A stretch of 64,000 nt of DNA. Origin: Proteobacteria bacterium UBA4457. Its GTDB lineage: Bacteria > Pseudomonadota > Gammaproteobacteria > Ga0077536. The position numbers and the translations under genes were made by a program. Positions within the stretch are counted from its first letter, which is position 1. Every line of letters begins with the position of its first letter. Under the pieces are notes generated by a model. That model was not told the origin of the DNA. It ran no database searches and saw only the letters and a list, made by a program, of their open reading frames with translations. Below, piece after piece: positions 38,783 to 48,135 of the stretch. Location of the stretch: contig DGOV01000069.1 in NCBI GenBank assembly GCA_002390205.1, forward strand, positions 14,985 to 78,984. Direction: 5' to 3'.

Positions 38783-39277
38783 TCAGTTTGCAGGAGATAA
38801 TTTCCTTATCGACTTGTTGATCTCTGGTTGAGCGGCATGAGCTTTTTGTGCATCGCGTAATCGGGTGTAGCCTCTAACGATTTCAAGCTCAAACTCTTGG
38901 GTTTTTCTTGTGAGAGTGTTGAATGAAATTGAAAGCGTCTCCTGCGTAGCTAGCAAATCGGCTTCCCTATACATCTCCTGGTAAATGTGGGCCCGCTTAT
39001 TATCAAACTCAACCACTCGGGTTTCGATACGTAATACATCGTTAAGATCAGCCTCTTTTTTGTAGCAGATGTGAGACTCTAAAGATACGGTTGAGAGATT
39101 CCGAGATTGTATATAGGCGAGATCCATTCCTATGAGATCTTTGTAAAAATCAAATCCGGTTTCGAACGCTTGGACGTAATAAACGACGTTCATATGATTG
39201 TTATAGTCTATCCATTCGGGGATCACCTTTAAGTCGGTTACAACGATGCCGTTGGTAGGGAAAATTTTATTGTTCAT
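38783..39277 (-). CDS. Hotdog-fold thioesterase (4HBT-like)
   Basis: Predicted acyl-CoA thioesterase. The 4HBT-type active-site segment is VIPEWIDYNNHMNVVYYV with the expected Asp, followed by the hotdog strands (SHICYKKEADLNDVLRIETR). It recalls thioesterases of the carnitine/betaine degradation type, but no such genes are nearby, so the substrate is open. The ATG at 39277, with AAGAAAA upstream, gives 164 residues; an upstream start at 39352 would add a poorly conserved basic extension. Confidence 0.72.
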   Translation of the reverse strand: MNNKIFPTNGIVVTDLKVIPEWIDYNNHMNVVYYVQAFETGFDFYKDLIGMDLAYIQSRNLSTVSLESHICYKKEADLNDVLRIETRVVEFDNKRAHIYQEMYREADLLATQETLSISFNTLTRKTQEFELEIVRGYTRLRDAQKAHAAQPEINKSIRKLSPAN

Positions 39278-39389
39278 TTTTTTTCTTCTCAATCTGGTAC
39301 TAGAGTCTTGACACAACTGCCTTGAACTACGATGATCTCGCTTCTTTAGCACGACTTTACGTTTTCTTAGTCGAATTTGCTAGTTTAAA

Positions 39390-39466
39390 GGCTATGTAGC
39401 TCAGCTGGTTAGAGCGCAGCATTCATAATGCTGAAGTCGGTGGTTCAAGTCCACCCATAGCCACCA
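39390..39466 (+). tRNA. tRNA-Met (CAT), elongator type
   Basis: Full cloverleaf: acceptor GGCTATG pairs with CATAGCC, D-arm GCTCAGCTGGTTAGAGC, anticodon stem CAGCA/TGCTG with loop TTCATAA (anticodon CAT at 39424-39426), variable loop, and T-arm GGTGG-TTCAAGT-CCACC. CCA is encoded. The paired first acceptor base and similarity to E. coli metT indicate elongator rather than initiator tRNA. A T-rich stretch follows the gene. Confidence 0.96.
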
Positions 39467-39668
39467 CCTTTTTTCTTTGATACCCAGTCATCAAAAGCTG
39501 CCAATCTTTCTGTACTAGCAAACTTGATCAGAGGATTCCCAGCTCCTATTTTCTGTTTTTGAGCACGTCCATTTCCTTTACAGACAGCGAAAAAATTATC
39601 GAAATGCAAATTTTTTTAATGATAAGATGGTCATTGAATCAATTAGAAGTTTTGCGAGGAGAAGTTTG

Positions 39669-41273
39669 ATGTCGGGAGAAAAGAAGGTCGATGCGGTAAT
39701 AATTGGCGCAGGAATTTCGGGGATGTATCAACTGCATAAACTTCGAAAAATTGGACTTACCGTTAAGGTTTATGAGGGCGGAACTGGCGTCGGTGGAACT
39801 TGGTACTGGAATCGTTATCCTGGGGCTAGATTTGATTCTGAAAGTGTCAGTTATGGGTACTCTTTTTCTGAAGAGCTACTGCAAGAGTGGAACTGGAAAG
39901 AGCGCTTCTCTCCACAGCCAGATAACTTGGAATATCTGGAGTATGTCGCTGACAAATTTGATCTTAGAAAGGACATTCAGTTTAGCACGCGTGTGACATC
40001 TGCTCATTATGGAGAGGAGGAGAATGAATGGTCTGTGGCTACCGATGATGGGCAGGCGATAAAATGTCAGTTTCTCATTACTGCAGTCGGAGTCTTATCC
40101 ACTCCTTTTGTCCCCGAGATAAAAGGTTTGAACAGTTTTCAGGGAGCCTCTTGGCATACTGCTAATTGGCCTAAAGAGCATGTGGGGTTTGAGGGCAAGA
40201 AAGTTGGAGTAATTGGCACAGGGGCAACTGCTGTGCAGCTCATACAGGAAGTAGCTAAGACAGCTGGTCAGCTAACAGTCTTTCAAAGAACGGCGAATTT
40301 TTGTAAGCCTCTTGGTAATAGTCTCATTTCTGATGACGAACAAGAAGAAATTAAGAAAAATTATTCAAAAATTTTTCAAAGGTGTAGAGAGACTTTTGGA
40401 TCGTTCCTTGCTGATTTCGAAAAACGATCTGCTTTTGATGTGACTCCCGAAGAGAGAGAAGCTCGTTATGAGGAGCTCTGGAATGAACCTGGTTTTGGTT
40501 TCTGGCTAGGTACTTATGAGGATATACTCACGGATCCAAAAGCTAATGAAACTCAGGCAGAATTTGCTCGAAAAAAAATACGGTCTCGGGTTAACGACCC
40601 GAAAGTGGCGGAAATGTTATGTCCCACAAGCCATCCTATTGGTACCAAACGTATGCCATTGGAAACTGGATACTATGAAGTCTATAACCAGCCAAACGTC
40701 GAGTTAGTCGACATAAAGGCGACGCCTATTGAAGTGGTTACCGAGAGTAGCCTGAAGACTACACAGACAGAATATGAATTTGACATGTTAATTCTCGCTA
40801 CTGGGTTTGATACTGTAACTGGAAGCTTAGATCGGATTGATATCCGCGGATCTAACGGTGTGTCGCTGAAGGAAAAATGGGTAGATGGTCCAAGGACGTA
40901 TTTAGGCATGGGCTCCTCTGGATTTCCCAATCTATTTACCTTAGTTGGTCCTCATAACGGTGCTACTTTTTGTAATATCCCAAGATGTATTGAGCAAAAT
41001 GTGGAATGGGTAAGTGATTGTATCGAGCATATGACAAAAAATGATATTCGCCGGATCGAGCCTAATAAGGATGCGGAAGACAGATGGACGGAGCACGTGC
41101 AAGATGTAGCGTCTGGTAGTTTGCTTACTAAAACGGATTCGTGGTTTATGGGAGCTAATATTCCTGGTAAGCCTCGGCAGATGTATCTTTATGCCGGTGG
41201 ATCACCATTGTATCGGAAGACTTGTGACGACGTGGCTTCAAATAACTATGAGGGCTACACACTGCAAAAGTAG
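39669..41273 (+). CDS. Baeyer-Villiger monooxygenase (flavin monooxygenase)
   Basis: Class B flavoprotein monooxygenase, predicted to insert oxygen next to a ketone using NADPH and O2. N-terminal FAD motif IIGAGISGMYQLHKLR, the fingerprint FQGASWHTANWP (F-x-G-x3-H-T-x2-W-P) and a second nucleotide motif VIGTGATAVQLIQ. The ATG at 39669 has a strong GAGGAGAAG site and is preferred over 39627. 534 residues is normal for cyclohexanone-type enzymes. It starts an accessory catabolic stretch; the native substrate is unknown. Confidence 0.9.
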   Translation: MSGEKKVDAVIIGAGISGMYQLHKLRKIGLTVKVYEGGTGVGGTWYWNRYPGARFDSESVSYGYSFSEELLQEWNWKERFSPQPDNLEYLEYVADKFDLRKDIQFSTRVTSAHYGEEENEWSVATDDGQAIKCQFLITAVGVLSTPFVPEIKGLNSFQGASWHTANWPKEHVGFEGKKVGVIGTGATAVQLIQEVAKTAGQLTVFQRTANFCKPLGNSLISDDEQEEIKKNYSKIFQRCRETFGSFLADFEKRSAFDVTPEEREARYEELWNEPGFGFWLGTYEDILTDPKANETQAEFARKKIRSRVNDPKVAEMLCPTSHPIGTKRMPLETGYYEVYNQPNVELVDIKATPIEVVTESSLKTTQTEYEFDMLILATGFDTVTGSLDRIDIRGSNGVSLKEKWVDGPRTYLGMGSSGFPNLFTLVGPHNGATFCNIPRCIEQNVEWVSDCIEHMTKNDIRRIEPNKDAEDRWTEHVQDVASGSLLTKTDSWFMGANIPGKPRQMYLYAGGSPLYRKTCDDVASNNYEGYTLQK

Positions 41274-41410
41274 ACTTTAGGAAGCGCCGTACATGAGGTA
41301 TCTCGGGTCCTAAGGCAGAAGCTGCTGCGCCATTATTTAGAAGTTTCGAGCACTGATGGTCACATTCTACTGGGATAAAGTGCAAGCCTGCAGAGTGAGG
41401 GGAGAGATAT

Positions 41411-42304
41411 TTGTCTGATTTAGGTTTTATTGGATTAGGAGCTATCGGTGGGGCTATAGCCGAGAGGTTGCTTACCCAAAAGCACAGTCTTCGTGTTTAT
41501 GATATTAACGCTGATGCTTTGACTAGGCTGGTTGAGCTAGGAGCCTCCAACGGGCAGAGCTGTATGAAGATTTCTGCAGGCTGTGAAATTGTGTTTCTAT
41601 CGTTACCTTCACCCGAGGTTGTTGAGCATGTCGTATTCGGCCAAAGTGGGATTTTATCTCAATCTAAAAAGTTGCGGTATATTGTCGACCTATCTACTAA
41701 CCCTCCACAACTGAGCAGAAAGATTAGCGCTGCAGCAGAGCAAGTTGGCGTGAACTATCTTGACGCTCCTGTTTCCGGCGGTAGAGCGGGTGCAAAAAAA
41801 GGTGCGCTAAGTGTCATGATAGGAGGTTCGACAAGTGCCTTTGAGGCGATCAAACCAATAGTCTTAGGGTTGGGTGAAAATATTTTTCACGTCGGACCCT
41901 CGGGGTCAGGCAGCTTAGCTAAGCTTGTAAATAATCAAATCTTTCTATCTACCAGTGTTGTTGTTCAGGAAGCATTCATGATGGGATTAAAGGCGGGCAT
42001 GCAGCCCCAAGCACTGCTTAATGTGATTAAAACGAGTTCTGCTGCATCGATGGTAAAGCTCGCACCTTTGTTCCTCTCGAGCGATGTAGATAGAAATATA
42101 TTCGCATTAGAAATAGCAGAGAAAGATTTGAATCTCGCTATTAGCGCTTCTGATGAAGCAGGTGTCTCGATGCCAGTGACAAATGCTGCGCATGCCGTTT
42201 ATAAAAAGTCATTAAATACCGAGACATCTAAGCTTGATTTCTGCGTAACTTTGCGCGACTTGGCTGATTCATGTGACGCCGTCTTTCCTAAGTTCAAGGC
42301 CTGA
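41411..42304 (+). CDS. NAD(P)-dependent beta-hydroxyacid dehydrogenase (3-hydroxyisobutyrate dehydrogenase-like)
   Basis: Rossmann enzyme of the 6-phosphogluconate dehydrogenase/3-hydroxyisobutyrate dehydrogenase superfamily. Nucleotide site GFIGLGAIGGAIAERLL, substrate-binding LDAPVSGGRAGAKKG, and the catalytic-lysine segment GSGSLAKLVNNQIF. TTG start after GGGGAGAG. The P450 start lies 4 bases after its stop, so the pair is cotranscribed. Likely substrates include small hydroxyacids such as 3-hydroxyisobutyrate, tartronate semialdehyde or succinic semialdehyde; the sequence does not decide. Confidence 0.85.
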   Translation: MSDLGFIGLGAIGGAIAERLLTQKHSLRVYDINADALTRLVELGASNGQSCMKISAGCEIVFLSLPSPEVVEHVVFGQSGILSQSKKLRYIVDLSTNPPQLSRKISAAAEQVGVNYLDAPVSGGRAGAKKGALSVMIGGSTSAFEAIKPIVLGLGENIFHVGPSGSGSLAKLVNNQIFLSTSVVVQEAFMMGLKAGMQPQALLNVIKTSSAASMVKLAPLFLSSDVDRNIFALEIAEKDLNLAISASDEAGVSMPVTNAAHAVYKKSLNTETSKLDFCVTLRDLADSCDAVFPKFKA

Positions 42305-42308
42305 CTGC

Positions 42309-43541
42309 ATGACAAGGGAAAATACTTTAATTCAAGTAGACTTATCGGACGATCTAAGTTTTTCTAATGGTTTTCCGCATGACTTTTTCTCTTGGATCCG
42401 TATAAATGAACCTGTCTACTGGCATGAGCCTACTAGTGTAACTCCCGATGGAGAAGGCTTTTGGGTAGTGAGTCGCTATGAACAGGTTAATGAAATTATT
42501 CGTAATCCGGTATTATTTTCGTCAGATAAAGGAGGCGATCGCACAGGCGGCGGCACTGCTATTAAAGACGAAAAAACGGCAGGAAAGCTACTTAATCAAA
42601 CTGATGGGTCCCAACATAAACGTTTGCGCGCGCTTGTACAGAAAGGCTTCACTGTGACGGCCATTAAGAAATTAGAAGAAGATCTCAGGGTCAAGGCGAA
42701 ACATTTATTTTCCGGATTGAAGTGCGGGGAGAGAGTAGATTTCGCTCGAGTCCTCGCGCCTGAGCTTCCGTCGCATGCTATCTGTACAGTACTAGGGGTA
42801 CCTAAGAAAGATCGGCTAGATCTTTGTACTTGGATAGATCAAGGGATAGAGGCTGAATCTACTTCTGTCATAGCCGTTGAGTACCTCAAGAAGGTACGTG
42901 AATATGCTAAGAGCTTGATAGCTCAGAAAAAAGAAAACCCCGAAGAGGATATTTTTTCTAAAATCATACATGCTAAATTTGAAGAGGATGGATCCAGCCT
43001 TTCTGATTATGAACTAGGATCTTTTTTCGCTCTTTTATTTCCTGCTGGTGCGGAGACAACCACAAGATCTATAAGTGGCGGTATGCTCGCGTTGCTAGAA
43101 AATCCCAATCAGATGGAGCAGCTTAGAAAAAAACCCGAATTGATGAAAACGGCAATAGAAGAAATAGTGCGATGGACTACGCCATCTGTCTACAAGCGCC
43201 GGACTGCGACAGCAGATACGGAGCTCGGCGGGAAAAAAATTCTTATGGGGCAAAAAGTTACATTATGGGAAATGTCTGCGAATAGAGACGAAGCTATGTT
43301 TTCCCATCCTTTTCAGTTTGATGTGACTAGAGATCCTAATAAGCACTTGGGGTTTGGAGTAGGTGTGCATTTTTGTTTAGGTGCTTCATTGGCAAGGTTA
43401 GAGTTAAAGGTTTTTTTTGAGGAGTTCTTGAAAAGTAACTTATGCGTCGAGTTAGACCAGCCTGTGACTTGGGTTCCGAATAATCGTTTAGTTGGGATTA
43501 AGAATATGTTTCTGCGCGTCACGGAAAGAATAAATAGCTAA
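42309..43541 (+). CDS. Cytochrome P450
   Basis: Soluble bacterial class I-type P450, needing ferredoxin and reductase partners. Oxygen-binding AGAETTTRSIS helix I, E-I-V-R of the K-helix ExxR, and the haem-binding FGVGVHFCLGASLAR with the proximal cysteine are all present. 410 residues from the ATG at 42309. No dedicated ferredoxin is adjacent. Substrate unknown; linkage to the dehydrogenase suggests a shared catabolic route. Confidence 0.93.
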   Translation: MTRENTLIQVDLSDDLSFSNGFPHDFFSWIRINEPVYWHEPTSVTPDGEGFWVVSRYEQVNEIIRNPVLFSSDKGGDRTGGGTAIKDEKTAGKLLNQTDGSQHKRLRALVQKGFTVTAIKKLEEDLRVKAKHLFSGLKCGERVDFARVLAPELPSHAICTVLGVPKKDRLDLCTWIDQGIEAESTSVIAVEYLKKVREYAKSLIAQKKENPEEDIFSKIIHAKFEEDGSSLSDYELGSFFALLFPAGAETTTRSISGGMLALLENPNQMEQLRKKPELMKTAIEEIVRWTTPSVYKRRTATADTELGGKKILMGQKVTLWEMSANRDEAMFSHPFQFDVTRDPNKHLGFGVGVHFCLGASLARLELKVFFEEFLKSNLCVELDQPVTWVPNNRLVGIKNMFLRVTERINS

Positions 43542-43542
43542 A

Positions 43543-43998
43543 CTATGTCTGCAGCGATAAGGTGCTGGACAGGACAAATAAAATGGAAGCATTTACTATG
43601 AACGTCAGTCTTCCTCGAAGTTGTAGGTGCCAGGTTGGTAGATAATGATTCCGTCCTACTACACGATCAAAAAAATATTGCAATGTGAAGGCTATAAACA
43701 GAGAAAATAAAACTAATCTCGTCCCGTTGAAAAGAAGAGCTGCCCACCCGACCAGTGATGGGGTGAGTGAAATAAGAAGTATTTTAGTATCATCAGCGTT
43801 TTTTGGGTCATTCATAGTAATCCCCCAGTTAATACCACCTAGAAAGCTCAGAATGACCGCAGAATAGGAAATAAAAGCAAATAAAAGCGGTGGCTCTGAA
43901 TTTACACTACATCCGACTGCTAAAGCTACAAATGGTAGTGCTCCAGCGTAACCTAAGTATTCGACTAGGCGCTTTCTTTTGAGATTTTCTGACATCAT
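43543..43998 (-). CDS. DUF3429 membrane protein
   Basis: 151-residue protein with four or five hydrophobic helices. The motif LGYAGALPFVALAVG at the N terminus and SYSAVILSFLGGINWG are characteristic of DUF3429, whose function is unknown. Two Met codons lie at the N terminus. It starts 3 bases after the stop of the upstream luciferase-like gene on the same strand, so cotranscription is likely, and it meets the P450 gene tail to tail. Confidence 0.8.
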   Translation of the reverse strand: MMSENLKRKRLVEYLGYAGALPFVALAVGCSVNSEPPLLFAFISYSAVILSFLGGINWGITMNDPKNADDTKILLISLTPSLVGWAALLFNGTRLVLFSLFIAFTLQYFFDRVVGRNHYLPTWHLQLRGRLTFIVNASILFVLSSTLSLQT

Positions 43999-44001
43999 CT
44001 T

Positions 44002-44835
44002 TTACGACTCTAATAACAAACGTTCTCTTAAGGATGCAATCGAGTCAAGCTCAGCTAATAGGTCATCTCTATCAGCATTTGATATAAAATATACAAAGTG
44101 CTGATACCCCTGCAGGATTGCTGATCTTACCTCTTCTAGATCCATCGGCGCTCCCATCATAACGAGCGTGATTTCACTGACGGGTCTGCCAATTTTTTGG
44201 CATGCCATTTTTAGTGCTTTTACGGCATCACCTTTGAACAATTCTCTGCGATTTAACCACCCATCCGCGTAGGCGGCTACTCTGTCTGGGACATGTTTCG
44301 AATTAGAGCCTATCCAGACAGGCGTATTAAATACCTGAATTTTATCCTCTCTGATATTTTGCTCTGTATTCATGGCTGCCCAGTATTCTCTCATTTGTAG
44401 CGTACGTTCCTTCACGATGTCCCATCGTCTCTGGAATTCAGAGCCATGGTTTTCCATCGCTTCCGCGACAAAGCCCCCGGCTACGCCTATAACACAACGA
44501 TGATTACTAATGCTTTCTAGAGAGGCAATTGCCATAGCAGTTGTTTCAGGATCTCTCTGTGTTAGGAGACAAACGCTGGTACCTAGCTTAATTCTTTTCG
44601 TAACGGCTGCACACGAAGCTAGAGTGATGAAAGGATCGTAAAATTTCGCTAGTTTTTCGATGCCGTCAAATTTCCTGAGAGTGCGGGACCTATTGAGAGG
44701 GACGTGACTATTCTCAGGAAGGAAAAATCCTTTAAAGTTCCTATCTTCTGCCTCAGCTGCAACCTTGTGTGGAGGGAATATACTGTTATGGTTGGTAAGA
44801 CATATCGAAAAATCAGCCATTACACGACCATTCAT
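44002..44835 (-). CDS. Luciferase-like flavin/F420 oxidoreductase
   Basis: Bacterial luciferase-fold (LLM) protein resembling the TIGR03619 group often labelled F420-dependent. Visible elements are the N-terminal GFFLPENSHVP, ITLASCAAVTKRIKLGTSVCLL, the flavin-phosphate region VIGVAGGFVAEAM and PVWIGSNS. Whether it uses FMN or F420 cannot be told. 277 residues; the in-frame ATG at 44820 may be the true start. It lies just downstream of the alcohol dehydrogenase gene. Confidence 0.8.
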   Translation of the reverse strand: MNGRVMADFSICLTNHNSIFPPHKVAAEAEDRNFKGFFLPENSHVPLNRSRTLRKFDGIEKLAKFYDPFITLASCAAVTKRIKLGTSVCLLTQRDPETTAMAIASLESISNHRCVIGVAGGFVAEAMENHGSEFQRRWDIVKERTLQMREYWAAMNTEQNIREDKIQVFNTPVWIGSNSKHVPDRVAAYADGWLNRRELFKGDAVKALKMACQKIGRPVSEITLVMMGAPMDLEEVRSAILQGYQHFVYFISNADRDDLLAELDSIASLRERLLLES

Positions 44836-44864
44836 ATTGAAAGGTAGTTTTGATCGGCGTCCAG

Positions 44865-45992
44865 CTAATCAAAAGTAATTAACTGCCGGATCGTATCCCC
44901 TGAAGCCAGTTTATCAAATCCTTCATTGACTTGATCTAGAGTGATTTTTTCGCTCATCAACGAATCAACAGGGAGTAATCCAGACTCAAACAACTCAATA
45001 TAGCGGGGGATATCACGTTTGGGTACACAACTTCCAAGGTAACTTCCTTTTATCGTGCGCTCTTCAGCCACAAGATTCAGATGTTGGATCGAAAAATGAC
45101 TTTTAGGATCAGAGAGTCCACTCGAGCAAGTCGTCCCTCCACGCTTCGTCAAGTTATAGGCGAGCTGCATGGCTTTTTCGGAGCCCACGCACTCAAAGGC
45201 ATAGTCACCACCTCCGTTGGTCACTTTCTTCACTTTATCGACTATGTCGGGATCGTCGGCTTTAAACACGAAGTCGCAACCAAGTTTCTTAGCAAGCTCG
45301 AGTTTCGAGTCTAATAGGTCGACACCGATTGTTTTTCTAGCACCCGAGGCAATAGCGCCGAGTAGAGCTGCAAGGCCAGTTCCTCCTAGCCCTACTACTA
45401 CTCCGCTAGCTCCCATTTCCATTTTTGCCGTATTGACAACGGCGCCGACACCTGTGATAACTGCGCAACCAAATAAAGCTGCCTGATCGAGTGGGAGATC
45501 TTTATGCACTTTAACAAGAGAACACTGAGAGACAACAGCATATTCTGCAAAGCACGAAACGCCTACATGATGGGTTACATTCTCTCCATTCAAGCTGATT
45601 CTCTGTCCACCACCTAACAGAGTGCCCGCAACGTTGGCTTTAGCTCCAGGTTCGCAAAGTGCAGGGCGGCCCTCGCCGCAGGGAACGCAAGTGCCACAGC
45701 TGGGTACGAATACGAAAACTACATGATCTCCCGGTGTCAATTCAGTTATGCCTGGCCCGACCTCTTCGACTATGCCTGCGGCTTCATGGCCTATCACCAT
45801 TGGAAGTGGGCGTGGCCTAGATCCATTCAAAACAGAAAGGTCGGAGTGGCATAAGCCAGCGGCGACTACCTTCACTAGGACTTCGCCGTCTCCAGGAGGA
45901 GCTAAGTCAATCTCTTCGACTCGAATAGGTTTGGATTGGCTGTAAGGGGCTGGTGCACCAATGGTACGCAAAACTGCGGCACGACATTTCAT
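44865..45992 (-). CDS. Zinc-dependent alcohol dehydrogenase (class III-like)
   Basis: Medium-chain dehydrogenase. Catalytic-zinc segment [14 protein letters not shown] and [12 protein letters not shown], structural-zinc cysteines in [15 protein letters not shown], and the NAD-binding [17 protein letters not shown]. Length 375 is normal for the class II/III type. It carries a leading ATG with upstream fba in the same direction. Substrate alcohol is unknown; neighbours suggest it oxidises an intermediate made by the oxygenases. Confidence 0.88.
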   Translation of the reverse strand: MKCRAAVLRTIGAPAPYSQSKPIRVEEIDLAPPGDGEVLVKVVAAGLCHSDLSVLNGSRPRPLPMVIGHEAAGIVEEVGPGITELTPGDHVVFVFVPSCGTCVPCGEGRPALCEPGAKANVAGTLLGGGQRISLNGENVTHHVGVSCFAEYAVVSQCSLVKVHKDLPLDQAALFGCAVITGVGAVVNTAKMEMGASGVVVGLGGTGLAALLGAIASGARKTIGVDLLDSKLELAKKLGCDFVFKADDPDIVDKVKKVTNGGGDYAFECVGSEKAMQLAYNLTKRGGTTCSSGLSDPKSHFSIQHLNLVAEERTIKGSYLGSCVPKRDIPRYIELFESGLLPVDSLMSEKITLDQVNEGFDKLASGDTIRQLITFD

Positions 45993-46028
45993 TTAAATTT
46001 CCAATTAGATTTTTTGATTAAACAGATA

Positions 46029-46922
46029 TTAAGTTTTTGACGCTTCAAAGATGCTTTCAACAGATTGCTGTATTAACTGGTTGAACTCTTGTTCTTCTTG
46101 CTGAGCATAAAGGCCTTCCGTGAGTGCACGATTGAAACTAGCAATTACACCAAAGTTACGACTTAACCTTCTATTCGCCTCCTCTCGTGGATAGCCTCCT
46201 GATAGTGCTACCACTCTTACTACATTGTGGTGTTTCGTTAGTTCGCTATAAAAGTTATCTTCCTCCGGGAGCGTCAGTTTCAGCATTACATGTTGTTCCG
46301 CACTTAGTGCATCGAGCTCACGTAAAATTTCGGTTTTGAGAATAATTTCTATATTACTTTTTGAAGATGAAGTTATATCAACTTCGGGCTCGATAATAGG
46401 CACAAGACCTGCGGCAATTATTTTTTTTGCAACTTCAAATTGCTGTGCCACCACTTCTTTTATGGCATCTACAGCATCAGTTTTAATTAATGATCTCATT
46501 TTAGTACCAAAGATCCCTTTAGATTTCGCTTTTGTTAAAAGGGTGTCGAGGTTTGGCATAGGTTTCATCTTTTGGGAGCCATTAATTTCATCCGCGAGTC
46601 CCTGATCAATCTTTAGTATGGGAATAACGTTTTTTTCTTCCCAAAGATATTCAGCTGTAGTTTTATCCTCAATATCTCTATCCATCGTGTTTTCGAACAG
46701 AATGGCCGCCAGAATGTGCTTGCCAGAAAAAGCGGGCGATTTTATAATTCGAGAACGCATTTTGTGAACGGTAGCGAACATTTCTTGTTCGCCAGACCAA
46801 CTATCATCTGATATCCCGTATATTTTTAGTGTCTTGGGTGTGCTGCCGCCGCTTTGATCAAGAGCTGCGATAAAACCGCTTTGGGTTTTCATCTTTTCAA
46901 GTTGTTGTTCGAATATGCTCAC
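46029..46922 (-). CDS. fba: Fructose-bisphosphate aldolase class I
   Basis: Schiff-base aldolase of the short bacterial class I type (near 297 residues). N-terminal GFIAALDQSGGSTPKTL, IPILKIDQGL, PIIEPEVDI, and the likely Schiff-base lysine in HVMLKLTLPEE, then VALSGGYPREEANRRL. GTG start preceded by AGAGGA. It stands apart from tkt-gap-pgk in this window, though it completes the same pathway. Confidence 0.92.
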   Translation of the reverse strand: MSIFEQQLEKMKTQSGFIAALDQSGGSTPKTLKIYGISDDSWSGEQEMFATVHKMRSRIIKSPAFSGKHILAAILFENTMDRDIEDKTTAEYLWEEKNVIPILKIDQGLADEINGSQKMKPMPNLDTLLTKAKSKGIFGTKMRSLIKTDAVDAIKEVVAQQFEVAKKIIAAGLVPIIEPEVDITSSSKSNIEIILKTEILRELDALSAEQHVMLKLTLPEEDNFYSELTKHHNVVRVVALSGGYPREEANRRLSRNFGVIASFNRALTEGLYAQQEEQEFNQLIQQSVESIFEASKT

Positions 46923-47269
46923 AGTATTCCTCTGATTTTGAATAATTGTTACTTAAGACCTTATACATTCTATATTAAATTAAAATTAATTCCTTTAGAT
47001 TGGAAAAAATGACAGTGTTTTCGATAAGAAGGTGTGGGGATGCCACTTCGTCATGCAATTGACGAAAATAGTTCTATGTTAAGTATGTCCGGCATAAAGT
47101 AAAAGATATGCCAATATAGATTTTTGGGTTTTCCATGAATTGCAGTTATCTCGTAAAAGTTGTCGGATTTGATCTAGAGAAAAATAGGATAATTGCCGAG
47201 AAATATCGAGAAATTGCATCAATTGATAGGCTTACCCGGTAAGGAGAAAAATCAGTGGAATCTTGAAAT
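46923..47269. other. 347-base divergent intergenic region
   Basis: Between fba and the ZIP transporter. It is AT-rich at the fba side and must hold both promoters. A short open frame at 47135-47242 (35 residues) has text such as AEKYREIASIDRLTR, faintly like the entry to a GGDEF domain, and may be a remnant. A strong AAGGAG at 47241 has no suitable start for the ZIP frame at normal spacing. No RNA gene recognised. Confidence 0.35.
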
Positions 47270-48085
47270 GTGCTAAACTGCTTTTTTAGTTTTTTCGAGT
47301 TCGACGTGGAAAGTACATTAACCTGGGTTCTGTTTTTTTGTTTTAGTGGTGCCGTGCTTAGTATTTCGGCTGCTGGCACTTACTTGCTCCTCCCTCAGAA
47401 AATTCGCGATAGCTCGCTTGATTATCTGCTTTGCTTCGCTATCGGGATGCTCTTAGGCGCAGGCTTTCTTCATCTGCTGCCTGAAGCTATAGAACAAGTC
47501 GAAGGTGGGACAGAAGGCATTATGCGCGCTGCCCTTACGGCAATTTTGGCTTTTTTTCTGTTAGAGAAAGGTTTGATATGGAGACATCACCACCATCATC
47601 CTGAAGGGCAACAGTGCTTGACACCGGAAGTGGACAACGGCGATCGGCATGCCGGAACACTTATTTTGATAGGTGATTCAGTGCATAATTTTCTCGACGG
47701 CGTCCTGATTGCGTCGGCATTCCTTGCCGATTTTTCTCTAGGTGTCGTCACGGCTTTAGCGGTTATCGCCCATGAGATCCCACAGGAGCTTGGCGACTTT
47801 GCTATTTTGATAAGAAGTGGCTACTCGAGAAAGCGTGCTCTTATCCTAAATCTACTTAGTTCATCTGCCATGGTTGTGGGCGCGAGTATAGCTTGGTATT
47901 GGCTCGGCGAATTTACTGAGTATATCCCTTACTTGCTTACTTTCACCGCGGCCAGCTTCATCTATGTGGCGGTGTCAGATTTAATGCCGGCTCTTAATGC
48001 CAAAGTAGGGTTGCGCGCGACCACGGTACAACTGCTATTGATTGGTCTTGGCCTGGCATTTAATAGTATGGTTCATCTCCACTAG
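47270..48085 (+). CDS. ZIP-family metal transporter
   Basis: Inner-membrane ZIP permease for zinc or another divalent metal, with about eight helices. A histidine-rich cytoplasmic loop (WRHHHHHPEGQ) follows helix 3, and the metal-binding core helices read GDSVHNFLDGVLIASAF and VIAHEIPQELGDFAIL (HN..D and HE..E motifs). The start is uncertain: GTG at 47270 or GTG at 47306, which would remove 12 residues. Length and motifs match the bacterial ZIP/ZupT group. Confidence 0.88.
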   Translation: MLNCFFSFFEFDVESTLTWVLFFCFSGAVLSISAAGTYLLLPQKIRDSSLDYLLCFAIGMLLGAGFLHLLPEAIEQVEGGTEGIMRAALTAILAFFLLEKGLIWRHHHHHPEGQQCLTPEVDNGDRHAGTLILIGDSVHNFLDGVLIASAFLADFSLGVVTALAVIAHEIPQELGDFAILIRSGYSRKRALILNLLSSSAMVVGASIAWYWLGEFTEYIPYLLTFTAASFIYVAVSDLMPALNAKVGLRATTVQLLLIGLGLAFNSMVHLH

Positions 48086-48135
48086 ATAAGGATTCCCTGA
48101 GGCTAAAATATAGCTTTTTCGTCGTGAGTTTTACC

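Noticed and set aside
47580..47625. Run of five histidines in the ZIP protein as a possible affinity tag or cloning artefact
   Set aside because: Histidine-rich loops at this place are natural in ZIP transporters, and the surrounding gene is ordinary chromosome.
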